A stretch of 64,000 nucleotides of DNA, from the NCBI RefSeq assembly GCF_007795095.1, contig NZ_CP042218.1, positions 2,769,001 to 2,833,000 of the forward strand, written 5' to 3'. The position numbers and the translations under genes were made by a program. The notes under the pieces are model-generated. The model made no database searches. It saw only the letters and a program-made list of their open reading frames with translations, and was not told the DNA's origin. This document shows, in pieces, positions 35,038 through 43,119 of this stretch; within the stretch, counting starts at the first letter, position 1; the number at the start of each line of letters is the position of its first letter. The DNA comes from Luteimonas granuli. GTDB taxonomy: Bacteria; Pseudomonadota; Gammaproteobacteria; Xanthomonadales; Xanthomonadaceae.

Positions 35038-35618
35038 CCGCCATCCTCCAGCCGTTCGACCATGGGCGCCAGCACCTCGTCCACGATCTCGTGGGTCAGC
35101 GGGCCCACGTGCTTCCAGCGCACGATGCCCTCGGCGTCGACGAGGAAGGTTTCCGGGGCGCCGTACACGCCCCATTCGATCGCGGTCTGGCCTTCATGGT
35201 CGGCGACCACCACCCAGTAGGGGTTGCCGAACTGCTCCAGCCAGCGCAGCGCGTCCTCGGGCTCGTCCTTCCAGTTGTAGCCGACCACGCGGATCTTGCG
35301 GGTCTCGGCATAGCGCTCGAGGACCGGGTGCTCGTCCCGGCAGCCGGGGCACCAGCTGCCCCAGACGTTGAGCAGGTAGGGCCGGCCGGCGAGGTCGGCG
35401 GTGCCGACGCGGTAGTCGGGGTCGTGCAGCACCGGCAGCGAGAACTCCGGTGCCGGCCGGCCGATCAGCGGCGAGGGCAGGGATTCCCGATCGGGACGGT
35501 CGGAGCGGGACACTCCCCAGCCGAGCAGCGCCACCAGGGCGACGAAGCCGCCCAGCAGCAGCACGGCCAGCAGCCGGCGGCCGCCGCCGGTTCCCGGAGA
35601 GGACGCCGGCGTGCTCAT
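35034..35618 (-). CDS. ccmG: Thiol:disulfide interchange protein DsbE/CcmG
   Basis: 194-residue periplasmic thioredoxin anchored by one N-terminal membrane segment (about 15-37). Thioredoxin motif WGSWCPGCRDEHP with the reducing CxxC, then NWKDEPEDALRWLEQFGNPY and the cis-Pro region GVYGAPETFLVD. It keeps the apocytochrome CXXCH thiols or CcmH reduced. Overlaps ccmF at its start and ccmH at its stop by four bases each. Confidence 0.95.
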   Translation of the reverse strand: MSTPASSPGTGGGRRLLAVLLLGGFVALVALLGWGVSRSDRPDRESLPSPLIGRPAPEFSLPVLHDPDYRVGTADLAGRPYLLNVWGSWCPGCRDEHPVLERYAETRKIRVVGYNWKDEPEDALRWLEQFGNPYWVVVADHEGQTAIEWGVYGAPETFLVDAEGIVRWKHVGPLTHEIVDEVLAPMVERLEDGG

Positions 35619-37537
35619 CGTTTCTCCTTCAGCGGAAGGCGGAAGCGGCGGTCGGCCGCGACAACGAACGCGCCGAGCGCCATCAGCAGCGCACCACCCC
35701 AGATCCAGCGCACGAAGGGCTTGACGTGCAGACGGACCGCCCAGACGTCGTTGCCCAGCGGCTCGCCGAGGGCGACGAAGATGTCGGCGCGCACGCCGGC
35801 GTGGATGCCGGCGTCTGTCATCACCTGGCCACCGCTGGCGTAGGCGCGCTTCTCCGGATGCAGCAGCACCAGCGGCCCGTCGTCCCTGAACACCTGCACA
35901 TGGCCGCGGTCGGCCATGTAGTTCGGGCCCTGCACGCGGTCCACGCCGTCGAAGCGGAAATCGTAGCGGCCGATGCTCTGGGTCTCGCCCGGCGCCATGG
36001 GCACCTCGCGCAGCACGTTCTGCGCCTCCACCAGCATTGCACCGACCAGGAACACCGCGATTCCCAGGTGGCCCAGCACCATGCCGAACATCTCGGGAGT
36101 GAAGCTGCGGCCCTTGGCGCGGATGCGCGTCCACGCGAAGCGCAGCGTGCCCAGTCCCACCCAGGCCGCGCCGGCGACGCCGAAGCCGGTCTTAAGCGCG
36201 CTCTGCGGTGCCTGGTACCAGGCGATGACGCCCAGCAGCAGCGCCAGGCCGAACCAGGGCGCGAGGAGCGCCACCGGCTTCGACACCTGCTCCTGCTGCC
36301 AGCGCGTCAGCGGACCGAACGGCACCAGCAGGACGAGCGGTGCCATCAGCACCAGGAAGAGGGTGCCGAAGTAGGGCGGACCGACCGAAACCTTGCCCAG
36401 GTCCAGGGCATCGGCCAGCAGCGGATACAGCGTGCCCACCAGCACCATCGCGCAGGCCGAGGCGAGCAGCAGGTTGTTGACCAGCAGCAGCGTTTCGCGC
36501 GAACCCGCCGCGAACGGCTTGCCGTCGGCCAGTCGCGGAGCGCGCGTCACGTACACCGCCAGTGCGCCGCCGATCACCGCGCCCAGGAAGGCGAGGATGA
36601 ACAGCCCGCGCGACGGGTCGGCCGCGAACGAATGCACGCTGGTCAGCACGCCCGAGCGCACCAGGAAGGCACCCAGCAGCGACAGCGAGAAGGCGGCGAT
36701 GGCCAACAGCATGGTCCAGCTGCTGAAGCTGCCGCGCTTCTCGGTGACCGCCTGCGAATGGATCAGCGCGGCGCCTGCGAGCCAGGGCATGAAGCTCGCG
36801 TTCTCGACCGGATCCCAGAACCACCAGCCGCCCCAGCCGAGCTCGTAGTACGCCCACCAACTGCCCATGGCGATGCCCAGGGTGAGGAAGCCCCAGGCGA
36901 TGTTGGTCCATGGCCGCGACCAGCGCAGCCAGCGTGCGTCGATCGCCCCTTCCAGCAGGGCCGCGATGGCGAAGGCGAACGGCACCACGAAGCCGATGTA
37001 GCCGATGTACAGCAGCGGGGGATGGATGATCATCCCCGGGTCCTGCAGCAGAGGATTCAGGTCGTGGCCCTCGGACGCGGCCGGAAGCAGGCGCTCGAAA
37101 GGATTCGAGGTGAACACCATGAACGCCAGGAAGCCGACCGCCACCAGGCCGATCACGCCGAGGGCGCGGCCGCGGAAGCGCCAGGGAATGCCCCGCGACA
37201 GCAGCGCCACCGCGGCGTTCCACACCGCCAGCATCAGCGCCCACAGCAGCAATGAGCCTTCGTGCGCGCCCCAGACCGCGGTATAGCGGTAGATCAGGGG
37301 CAGCAGCGAGTTGGAGTTGTCGGCCACGTACTTGACCGAGAAGTCGCCGACCACGAACGCCGCCGTCAGCAGCACGTAGGCGGCCAGCACCAGTACCAGT
37401 TGCGCGACCGCCGCCGGGCCCGTCACCGCCGCCAGGTCCTCGCGGCCGCGGGCGGCGCCGGCGAGGCCGGCGATGCCCTGCAGCACGGCGAACACCAGCG
37501 CCAGGGCCAGCGCGGCCTGGCCGATCTCCGGCAGCAC
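35615..37537 (-). CDS. ccmF: Heme lyase subunit CcmF
   Basis: 640-residue inner-membrane protein with about 15 hydrophobic segments, from a GTG at 37537 that overlaps the ccmE stop. The WWD heme-handling motif GGWWFWDPVENASFMPWL is intact, as are the WGAHEGSLLLWAL and MIIHPPLLYIGYIGF segments with conserved His residues. It takes heme from holo-CcmE and attaches it to apocytochrome c together with CcmH and CcmI. Length is normal and the gene is intact, unlike ccmC and ccmH. Confidence 0.96.
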   Translation of the reverse strand: MLPEIGQAALALALVFAVLQGIAGLAGAARGREDLAAVTGPAAVAQLVLVLAAYVLLTAAFVVGDFSVKYVADNSNSLLPLIYRYTAVWGAHEGSLLLWALMLAVWNAAVALLSRGIPWRFRGRALGVIGLVAVGFLAFMVFTSNPFERLLPAASEGHDLNPLLQDPGMIIHPPLLYIGYIGFVVPFAFAIAALLEGAIDARWLRWSRPWTNIAWGFLTLGIAMGSWWAYYELGWGGWWFWDPVENASFMPWLAGAALIHSQAVTEKRGSFSSWTMLLAIAAFSLSLLGAFLVRSGVLTSVHSFAADPSRGLFILAFLGAVIGGALAVYVTRAPRLADGKPFAAGSRETLLLVNNLLLASACAMVLVGTLYPLLADALDLGKVSVGPPYFGTLFLVLMAPLVLLVPFGPLTRWQQEQVSKPVALLAPWFGLALLLGVIAWYQAPQSALKTGFGVAGAAWVGLGTLRFAWTRIRAKGRSFTPEMFGMVLGHLGIAVFLVGAMLVEAQNVLREVPMAPGETQSIGRYDFRFDGVDRVQGPNYMADRGHVQVFRDDGPLVLLHPEKRAYASGGQVMTDAGIHAGVRADIFVALGEPLGNDVWAVRLHVKPFVRWIWGGALLMALGAFVVAADRRFRLPLKEKR

Positions 37538-38025
37538 TAGCGCTTGTCCCCGGCGGCCGGCGCGGGCATGTCGACCTTGTGCTTCTCGTGCGCCAGGCCC
37601 ATCTTGTCGGCCACTTCCTTGGGCACGTAGGTCTCGTCGTGCTTGGCCAGCACCTCGTCGGCGACGAACGTGCCGTCGGCGCGCATGCGGCCGGTGGCGA
37701 CCACCGACTGGTCCTCGCGGAACAGGTCGGGAAGGATGCCGGAATAGACCACCGGCATCAGCGCGTCGCCGTCGCTGACCTGGAAGCGCGCCTCCATCGA
37801 CCCGGGCGTGCGTTCGAACGACCCCTTGGCGACCATGCCGCCGAGGCGGAAGCGCGTGGCGCCCGAGGCCACGTCGGCGCCGGCGCGGCCGTCGAGGATC
37901 TCGGCGGGCGTGAACAGGTAGGCGACGTTGCGCTGCAGGGCCATGGCCACCAGCACCGCCACCAGGGTGGCGGCCGCGACCACGGCGACTACGAACCAGA
38001 GACGCCTGCGGCGGGTTGGATTCAT
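37537..38025 (-). CDS. ccmE: Heme chaperone CcmE
   Basis: 162-residue periplasmic heme chaperone with one N-terminal membrane helix (about 9-28) and an OB-fold. The covalent heme-binding His129 lies in [13 protein letters not shown], with Tyr133 four residues on. [20 protein letters not shown] and [20 protein letters not shown] are family segments. The start overlaps the ccmD stop by four bases (ATGA) and its stop overlaps the ccmF start. Confidence 0.95.
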   Translation of the reverse strand: MNPTRRRRLWFVVAVVAAATLVAVLVAMALQRNVAYLFTPAEILDGRAGADVASGATRFRLGGMVAKGSFERTPGSMEARFQVSDGDALMPVVYSGILPDLFREDQSVVATGRMRADGTFVADEVLAKHDETYVPKEVADKMGLAHEKHKVDMPAPAAGDKR

Positions 38026-38198
38026 CGACCGAGCTCCGTGGGACCTTCGTTGCGGGCGGAACGTGCCGCGCGACGCGCGGCCAGCCGGCGGGCGGCCCGC
38101 AGCTGGCGCGCGACGGCCAGCCTTGGGGCGATCCAGTCCCAGGCCAGCATCAGGGCGAACACCGCATAGGCGGCGATGACGTATTCGCGATAGCTCAT
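38022..38198 (-). CDS. ccmD: Heme exporter protein CcmD
   Basis: 58-residue single-span membrane protein: [20 protein letters not shown] then a basic cytoplasmic tail (Arg/Ala-rich), the typical CcmD plan. It helps release holo-CcmE from the CcmABC complex. Overlaps ccmC and ccmE by four bases on either side. Confidence 0.9.
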   Translation of the reverse strand: MSYREYVIAAYAVFALMLAWDWIAPRLAVARQLRAARRLAARRAARSARNEGPTELGR

Positions 38199-38956
38199 GG
38201 TGTCGTTCGGGCCTCCGCCATGCGGCGGACCCAGTCCTTGCCGGCCTCGCGCTGCAGGTTGTCGGCGCGCGCGCGCCAGAAGCGAACCCGCGAACCACAG
38301 CTTGGTGCCGATCACCATCCAGACCAGCGGCGGAAGCATGCTCGGGTCCATCGAGGATTCGCCGAACACGCGGATGGTCTGGCCCTGGTGGAGCGAGTTC
38401 CACCACACCACCGAATAGCGGATGACCGGCAGCATGACCACGCCGACCAGGGCCAGCAGGCCGGCGGCGCGGGCCGCGGTGCGACGGTCGTCGATCGCGT
38501 GGTAGAGGCCGATCACGCCCAGGTACAGGAACAGCAGCACCAGCTGGCTGGTCAGGCGCGGGTCCCAGTCCCACCAGGTGCCCCACATCGGCTTGCCCCA
38601 GATCGCGCCGGTGACCAGCGTCACCGCGGTGAACGCAGCGCCGATCGGCGCGCAGGCCATGGCCAGGATCTCGCAGAGCTTGATCCGCCAGATCAGGGCG
38701 ATCGCGGAGTACAGCGCCATCAGCCCGAACACCAGCAGGCTCATCCAGGCCGCCGGCACGTGGATATAGAGGATCCGGAAACTGTCGCCCTGCTGGTAGT
38801 CCGCGGGCACCTGGAACAGCGCGCCGTACACCCCCACGCCATGACCAGCACGCCCAGCCCGTAGCCCCAGGGGCTCCATCGGGCGGCGAAGCGGTCGAAG
38901 TAGGGCGGTGAGCCAAGCTGGTGGAACCAGCGGATCACCGGGTTCATGTCGGACAT
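38195..38956 (-). CDS. ccmC: Heme exporter protein CcmC, two frameshifts
   Basis: Start at 38956 ([20 protein letters not shown]). The frame breaks twice. One base is missing in the C5 run at 38831-38835 (MAWGV expected to lead into [15 protein letters not shown]). A second break lies in the GC repeat at 38265-38276, where two bases seem missing before [12 protein letters not shown]. The middle part is intact and has the WWD motif [15 protein letters not shown] and [19 protein letters not shown], with six membrane segments. Restored length is about 254 residues, normal for CcmC, which loads heme onto CcmE. The breaks add up to three bases, so start and stop are in frame. Confidence 0.9.
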
Positions 38957-39226
38957 CGGATTTTCGCTGGCTGGAGGTGCACCGGTCCCCGGGCCGGCCC
39001 GGTGCCTCGGCCCTGGGCGGGTGGGACCAGCACGGCATTCTTTCAGGTTTGGCCCCCGCGGCCAAGGCGCCGCACCGGAACGTTGAAGTGATGGTTGGCT
39101 GCGTTTCAGCGGCGATCGTGGCAGCTCTGCGCGGACCGCACACTGACTCAGGTCAACAGCAGCGGGTCGTTCCTGGCCCGCGCGAGGGCGGGCGGACCAC
39201 AACGGAGCGATGCCCGGAGCCGGGAT
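38957..39226. other. 270-base spacer splitting ccmB from ccmC
   Basis: The other ccm genes overlap or abut, but here 270 bases without a gene separate ccmB and ccmC. It contains a GC-rich hairpin (about 38981-39011, CACCGG/CCGGTG arms). It also has a 12-base word (CACAACGGAGCG, minus strand CGCTCCGTTGTG) that recurs in the left flank of repeat copy B, and an imperfect inverted repeat CTGACTCAGGTCAA at 39143-39156. The latter resembles an FNR/ANR box (TTGAC-N4-GTCAG on the minus strand). Possibly an old repeat insertion that now carries an internal promoter for ccmC-I. Confidence 0.4.
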
Positions 39227-39898
39227 TCAGGAGAGGGCGATCCGGATCGCCGCCGCCGCGGCGAGCGGCGCAAGCACCAGCGCCGCGACCAGCCCCGCCG
39301 CCAGCAGCAGCAGACCGCCCACGGGGTCGAACCCCCGGGCGGCCGCGGTCACCGCACCGGCACCGAAGACCAGCACCGGCACGTACAACGGCAGCGCCAG
39401 CAGCGCCACCAGGATGCCGGAGCGGCGCATGCCCACGGTGAGCGCGGCGACCACCGCGCCGAGCAGTGCCAGCAGCGGCGTGCCCAGCGCCAGCGAAGCG
39501 AACAGCACGCCCCAGTGCCCGCGTGGCAGCGCCATCAGCTCCGCCAGCAGCGGCATCGCCAGCACCAGCGGCAGCGCCGTGGTCGCCCAGTGCGTGGCCA
39601 CCCGCACCAGCACCAGCCAGGCCAGCGGCACTGGCGCCAGCAGCCACTGCTCGAGCGAGCCGTCCTCGGCGTCGCCGCGGAACAGCGTGTCCAGCGCCAG
39701 CAGGCCGGACAGCAGCACCGACACCCACAGCGCGGCGGGCGCCACCCGGGCCAGCATCTCGCGGTCGCTGCCCAGCGCCAGCGCGAACAGAACCAGCACC
39801 AGCAGCGCGAACAGCGCCGGCTGCAGCGCGTCGCCCCGCCGGCGCCAGAGCAGGCGCAGATCGCGGACGGCGAGCGCGCGGGCGGCAGACCACATCAT
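39227..39898 (-). CDS. ccmB: Heme exporter protein CcmB
   Basis: 223-residue membrane protein of the CcmABCD complex with six hydrophobic segments. Family segments [40 protein letters not shown] and [20 protein letters not shown]. Two adjacent ATG codons (39898, 39895); the first overlaps the ccmA stop. The downstream neighbour ccmC is 270 bases away instead of adjacent. Confidence 0.94.
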   Translation of the reverse strand: MMWSAARALAVRDLRLLWRRRGDALQPALFALLVLVLFALALGSDREMLARVAPAALWVSVLLSGLLALDTLFRGDAEDGSLEQWLLAPVPLAWLVLVRVATHWATTALPLVLAMPLLAELMALPRGHWGVLFASLALGTPLLALLGAVVAALTVGMRRSGILVALLALPLYVPVLVFGAGAVTAAARGFDPVGGLLLLAAGLVAALVLAPLAAAAAIRIALS

Positions 39899-40542
39899 GA
39901 CGGCCGCTCCAGCACCAGCATCCGGGTGCGCACCGGCGGCGCGGCATAGGCACCGTGGGTGGTGACCATGGCGCCGCCACCCTCGCGCAGATGCGCCTCC
40001 ACCATGCGATTGACGAGTTCGATGCCCTCGAGGTCGAGGTTCGCGTAGGGCTCGTCCATCAGCCACAGCGGAGCCGGCGACAGCCACAGGCGCGCCAGCG
40101 ACAGGCGCTTGCGCTGGCCCGCGGACATCTGCCGCGCCAGCGCGTCCTCGTAGCCGGCCAGGCCGACGGTGGCCATGGCGTCTTCCAGCGACATTCCCGG
40201 ACGGCTGCCATGCAGGCCGCACAGGAAGCGCAGGTTCTCGAGCGCACTGAGGTCGGCCTTCTGCGCCGGCAGGTGGCCGAGGTAACCGACCACGCGCGCA
40301 CGCAGCGCGGGGACGACCGGCCTGCCCTGGACCCGGACTTCGCCGCCGTCGGCGCGCAGCAGGCCGGCGAGGACCTTGAGCAGGGTGGTCTTGCCGGCGC
40401 CGTTGTCGCCCTGGACCAGCAGCGCCTCGCCCGCGGCGACCTCGAAATCGATCGGGCCGAACACCGGCATCTCGTTGCGCATGAAGCGCAGGGCCTGGGC
40501 GGAGAGCAGTGCGGGCGCTGGGCTGGCGGCTGGAGGCATCAT
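39895..40542 (-). CDS. ccmA: Heme exporter ATP-binding protein CcmA
   Basis: 215-residue ABC ATPase. Walker [13 protein letters not shown] loop, signature variant [15 protein letters not shown] typical of CcmA, and Walker [14 protein letters not shown]. It powers release of heme-loaded CcmE from CcmC/CcmD. Start at 40542 ([20 protein letters not shown]). Located 31 bases after the DUF3293 gene, on the same strand. Confidence 0.95.
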   Translation of the reverse strand: MMPPAASPAPALLSAQALRFMRNEMPVFGPIDFEVAAGEALLVQGDNGAGKTTLLKVLAGLLRADGGEVRVQGRPVVPALRARVVGYLGHLPAQKADLSALENLRFLCGLHGSRPGMSLEDAMATVGLAGYEDALARQMSAGQRKRLSLARLWLSPAPLWLMDEPYANLDLEGIELVNRMVEAHLREGGGAMVTTHGAYAAPPVRTRMLVLERPS

Positions 40543-40573
40543 GCGGCACGGGCCGCGACGGCGACCGGGGCCG

Positions 40574-41059
40574 CTATTCTAGCCAGTCGATCGGGGCGGC
40601 GCGCCGGAACGTGGCCGGTTTCGGCGCCTGCATGCGCAGCCTCACCGCGCCGCCCCGCGGCCACCACAGCGCGCCGAGCTGGCCGAATTGCCGGGCGAGC
40701 TCATCCAGCCCTTCGGGATCGAGGTCGAGGATGACCCAGCCCGGTTCGCGCCAGCTGCGGTTGGGCGCCGAGGAGAACGAGGGGAGGTGTTCCAGCCCGC
40801 GCGCGGCGAGTCCGGCTTCGAGCGCCGCGTCCTGGCGGCGGTTGGCGGCCTCGTCGCGGGGCCTCGACCAGGGGTTCCAGGCCGACAGCAGGGCGAAGCT
40901 GAGCGCCTGCGGATAGAGCAGCTCCAGCCCCGGTGCCGGCAGACCGATGCGGATGTCGTGCCAGTCGCCTTCCCGCGCCCAGCGGTACTCCGCGCCAAGG
41001 TAGGCGGTGGCGAGCCGATGGACGTCGGCCTCGCTGGCCGCTGGCAGCTGTCTGGACAT
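40574..41059 (-). CDS. DUF3293 domain protein
   Basis: 161 residues. The segment [20 protein letters not shown] followed by a Leu-rich helix and [20 protein letters not shown] is the DUF3293 pattern (a conserved NP-S and N-R-x6-L motif). Function unknown; members are small soluble proteins. It is the first gene upstream of ccmA in the same direction and may be cotranscribed, but nothing links it to heme export. Divergent from the aminotransferase gene (73 bases). Confidence 0.85.
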   Translation of the reverse strand: MSRQLPAASEADVHRLATAYLGAEYRWAREGDWHDIRIGLPAPGLELLYPQALSFALLSAWNPWSRPRDEAANRRQDAALEAGLAARGLEHLPSFSSAPNRSWREPGWVILDLDPEGLDELARQFGQLGALWWPRGGAVRLRMQAPKPATFRRAAPIDWLE

Positions 41060-41132
41060 AGGCGCGATTTAACGCCACATGCCGGCTTGCGTAAACTCGG
41101 AGCCATCCGGCATGGGCCGGGCGGAGGAGCGG

Positions 41133-42296
41133 ATGCCTGGCACCAAGCTGCCGAAGGTCGGCACGACCATCTTCACCGTGATGTCCCAGCTCGCGGGCGA
41201 GCACGGCGCGGTCAACCTGGGGCAGGGTTTCCCGGACTTCGAGGTGCCCGCGCGCCTGGTCGACGCGCTGGCCCGCGCGATGCGCGCCGGTCACAACCAG
41301 TACGCGCCGATGACCGGCGTGGCCGCCCTGCGCGAGGCGATCGCCGACAAGACCGCGGCGCTGTATGGCCATCGCCCGGATCCCGACGCCGAAATCACGG
41401 TCACCAGCGGCGCCACCGAGGCGATCTTCGATGCCGTGCACGCGGTGGTCCGCGCCGGCGACGAGGTCGTCGTCCTGGACCCGGCCTACGACTGCTACGA
41501 GCCGGCCATCGACCTCGCCGGCGCACGCGCGGTGCACGTACCGCTGGACCCGGCCACCTTCGTGCCCGACTGGGCGCGGGTGCGCGCGGCCATCGGACCG
41601 AAGACGCGGATGCTCATCGTCAACACGCCGCACAACCCCTCCGGCGCGATGCTCACCGCGGACGACATGGCCGAACTGGTCGCCATCGTCCAGGACACCG
41701 GCGTCTGGCTCATCTCCGACGAGGTCTACGAGCACATCGTCTTCGACGGCGCGCGCCATGAATCGGCGCTGCGGTACCCGGCGCTGCGCGAGCGCGCCTT
41801 CGTGGTGTCGAGCTTCGGCAAGACCTACCACTGCACCGGATGGAAGGTCGGCTACTGCATCGCGCCGCCGGGGCTGTCGCTCGAGTTCCGCAAGGTCCAC
41901 CAGTACAACGTGTTCTGCACCTTCGCGCCGGCGCAGCATGCATTCGCGGAGATGCTGCGCGAGGAGCCGCAGCACCACCTCGGACTCGGCGCGTTCTACG
42001 AGGACAAGCGTGACGCCTTCCGTGCGCAGCTGGCCGGCACCCACCTGCGGCCGCTCCCGGTGCCCGGCGGCTACTTCCAGCTGGTCGACTATTCGGCGGT
42101 GAGCGACCTGTCGGACACGGAGTTCTGCCGCTGGCTCACCATCGAGCACGGCGTCGCCGCGATCCCGCTGTCGCCGTTCTACGAGAACCCGCCGCCCGGC
42201 CAGCGCCTGGCGCGGCTGTGCTTCGCCAAGGCGCAGTCCACGCTGGATGCGGCCATCGAGCGCCTCGCGGGGCTGCAGCTCCGGGCCGGGCTATGA
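41133..42296 (+). CDS. ybdL: PLP-dependent methionine-type aminotransferase (YbdL-like)
   Basis: 387 residues from the ATG at 41133, chosen for the GGAGGAG site just upstream; earlier in-frame ATGs (41112, 41079) lack one. Class I/II aminotransferase: NLGQGFPDFEVP, YAPMTGVAALREAI, NTPHNPSGAML, and PLP Lys230 in SSFGKTYHCTGWKVGY. The HNPSG, SFGKTYHCTGWK and HQYNVF segments match the YbdL/kynurenine aminotransferase subgroup that prefers methionine, His and Phe with 2-keto-4-methylthiobutyrate as amino acceptor. The omega-amidase gene follows 7 bases later, so the two form a glutamine transaminase-omega-amidase type pair in methionine salvage. Confidence 0.9.
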   Translation: MPGTKLPKVGTTIFTVMSQLAGEHGAVNLGQGFPDFEVPARLVDALARAMRAGHNQYAPMTGVAALREAIADKTAALYGHRPDPDAEITVTSGATEAIFDAVHAVVRAGDEVVVLDPAYDCYEPAIDLAGARAVHVPLDPATFVPDWARVRAAIGPKTRMLIVNTPHNPSGAMLTADDMAELVAIVQDTGVWLISDEVYEHIVFDGARHESALRYPALRERAFVVSSFGKTYHCTGWKVGYCIAPPGLSLEFRKVHQYNVFCTFAPAQHAFAEMLREEPQHHLGLGAFYEDKRDAFRAQLAGTHLRPLPVPGGYFQLVDYSAVSDLSDTEFCRWLTIEHGVAAIPLSPFYENPPPGQRLARLCFAKAQSTLDAAIERLAGLQLRAGL

Positions 42297-42303
42297 TCGG
42301 GCC

Positions 42304-43104
42304 ATGGACAACCTGCGCATCTCCCTGGTCCAGGGCGACACGCTCTGGCACGACCCCGCCGGCAACCGCGCCTACTATGGCGACCTGATGGCGCCGTTGC
42401 GCGGTGGCACCGACCTGGTGCTGCTGCCGGAGACCTTCACCAGCGGCTTCAGCAACGACGCCATCGACCATGCCGAAGACATGGATGGCCCGACCGTGGC
42501 GTGGATGCTCGACCGGGCCGCCGCGCTCGGCGCGGTGGTGGCCGGCAGCGTGCAGCTGCGCGATGGCGGAGGCGTCTACAACCGCATGCTGTGGGCCGAG
42601 CCCGACGGCGGGCTCCGCCACTACGACAAGCGCCATCTGTTCACCTATGCGCGCGAGCACGAACGTTATGCGCCGGGACGCGATCGCCTGGTGGTGGAGC
42701 TCAGGGGCTGGCGGATCAATCCGCTGATCTGCTACGACCTGCGGTTCCCGGTGTTCGCGCGCAACACGCTCGATGCGGCCAGCGGCCGCCCGGACTTCGA
42801 CCTGCAGCTGTACGTCGCCAACTGGCCGGCGGCCCGCGCCTATGCGTGGAAGACCCTGCTGCGCGCCCGCGCGATCGAGAACCTGTGCTATGTCGCCGGG
42901 CTCAACCGCGTCGGGCGCGATGGCAACGGCATCGCCTATTCCGGCGACAGTGCGGTGATCGACTTCATGGGCGCGCCGCTGAGCGAGTGCGCGGACGAAG
43001 AGGTGGTGGTGACCACGACCCTGCTGGCCGGTCCGCTGGCCGCGCACCGCGAGCGCTTCCCGGCGCTGCGCGACGGGGACGCGTTCACGCTCAGCGGGAG
43101 CTGA
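42304..43104 (+). CDS. yafV: Omega-amidase (Nit2/YafV-type carbon-nitrogen hydrolase)
   Basis: 266 residues of the nitrilase superfamily with the complete catalytic triad: Glu43 in LLPETFTSGF, Lys109 in HYDKRHLFTYA and Cys143 in PLICYDLRFPVF. The segments TSGFSNDAIDHAEDMDGPTV and VAGLNRVGRDGNGIAYSGDS are characteristic of YafV/Nit2. It hydrolyses 2-oxoglutaramate or 2-oxosuccinamate to the 2-oxoacid and ammonia, pulling the preceding transamination forward. Cotranscribed with the aminotransferase. Convergent with rluB, 15 bases apart. Confidence 0.92.
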   Translation: MDNLRISLVQGDTLWHDPAGNRAYYGDLMAPLRGGTDLVLLPETFTSGFSNDAIDHAEDMDGPTVAWMLDRAAALGAVVAGSVQLRDGGGVYNRMLWAEPDGGLRHYDKRHLFTYAREHERYAPGRDRLVVELRGWRINPLICYDLRFPVFARNTLDAASGRPDFDLQLYVANWPAARAYAWKTLLRARAIENLCYVAGLNRVGRDGNGIAYSGDSAVIDFMGAPLSECADEEVVVTTTLLAGPLAAHRERFPALRDGDAFTLSGS

Positions 43105-43119
43105 TTTCCCCGGCGCGGG

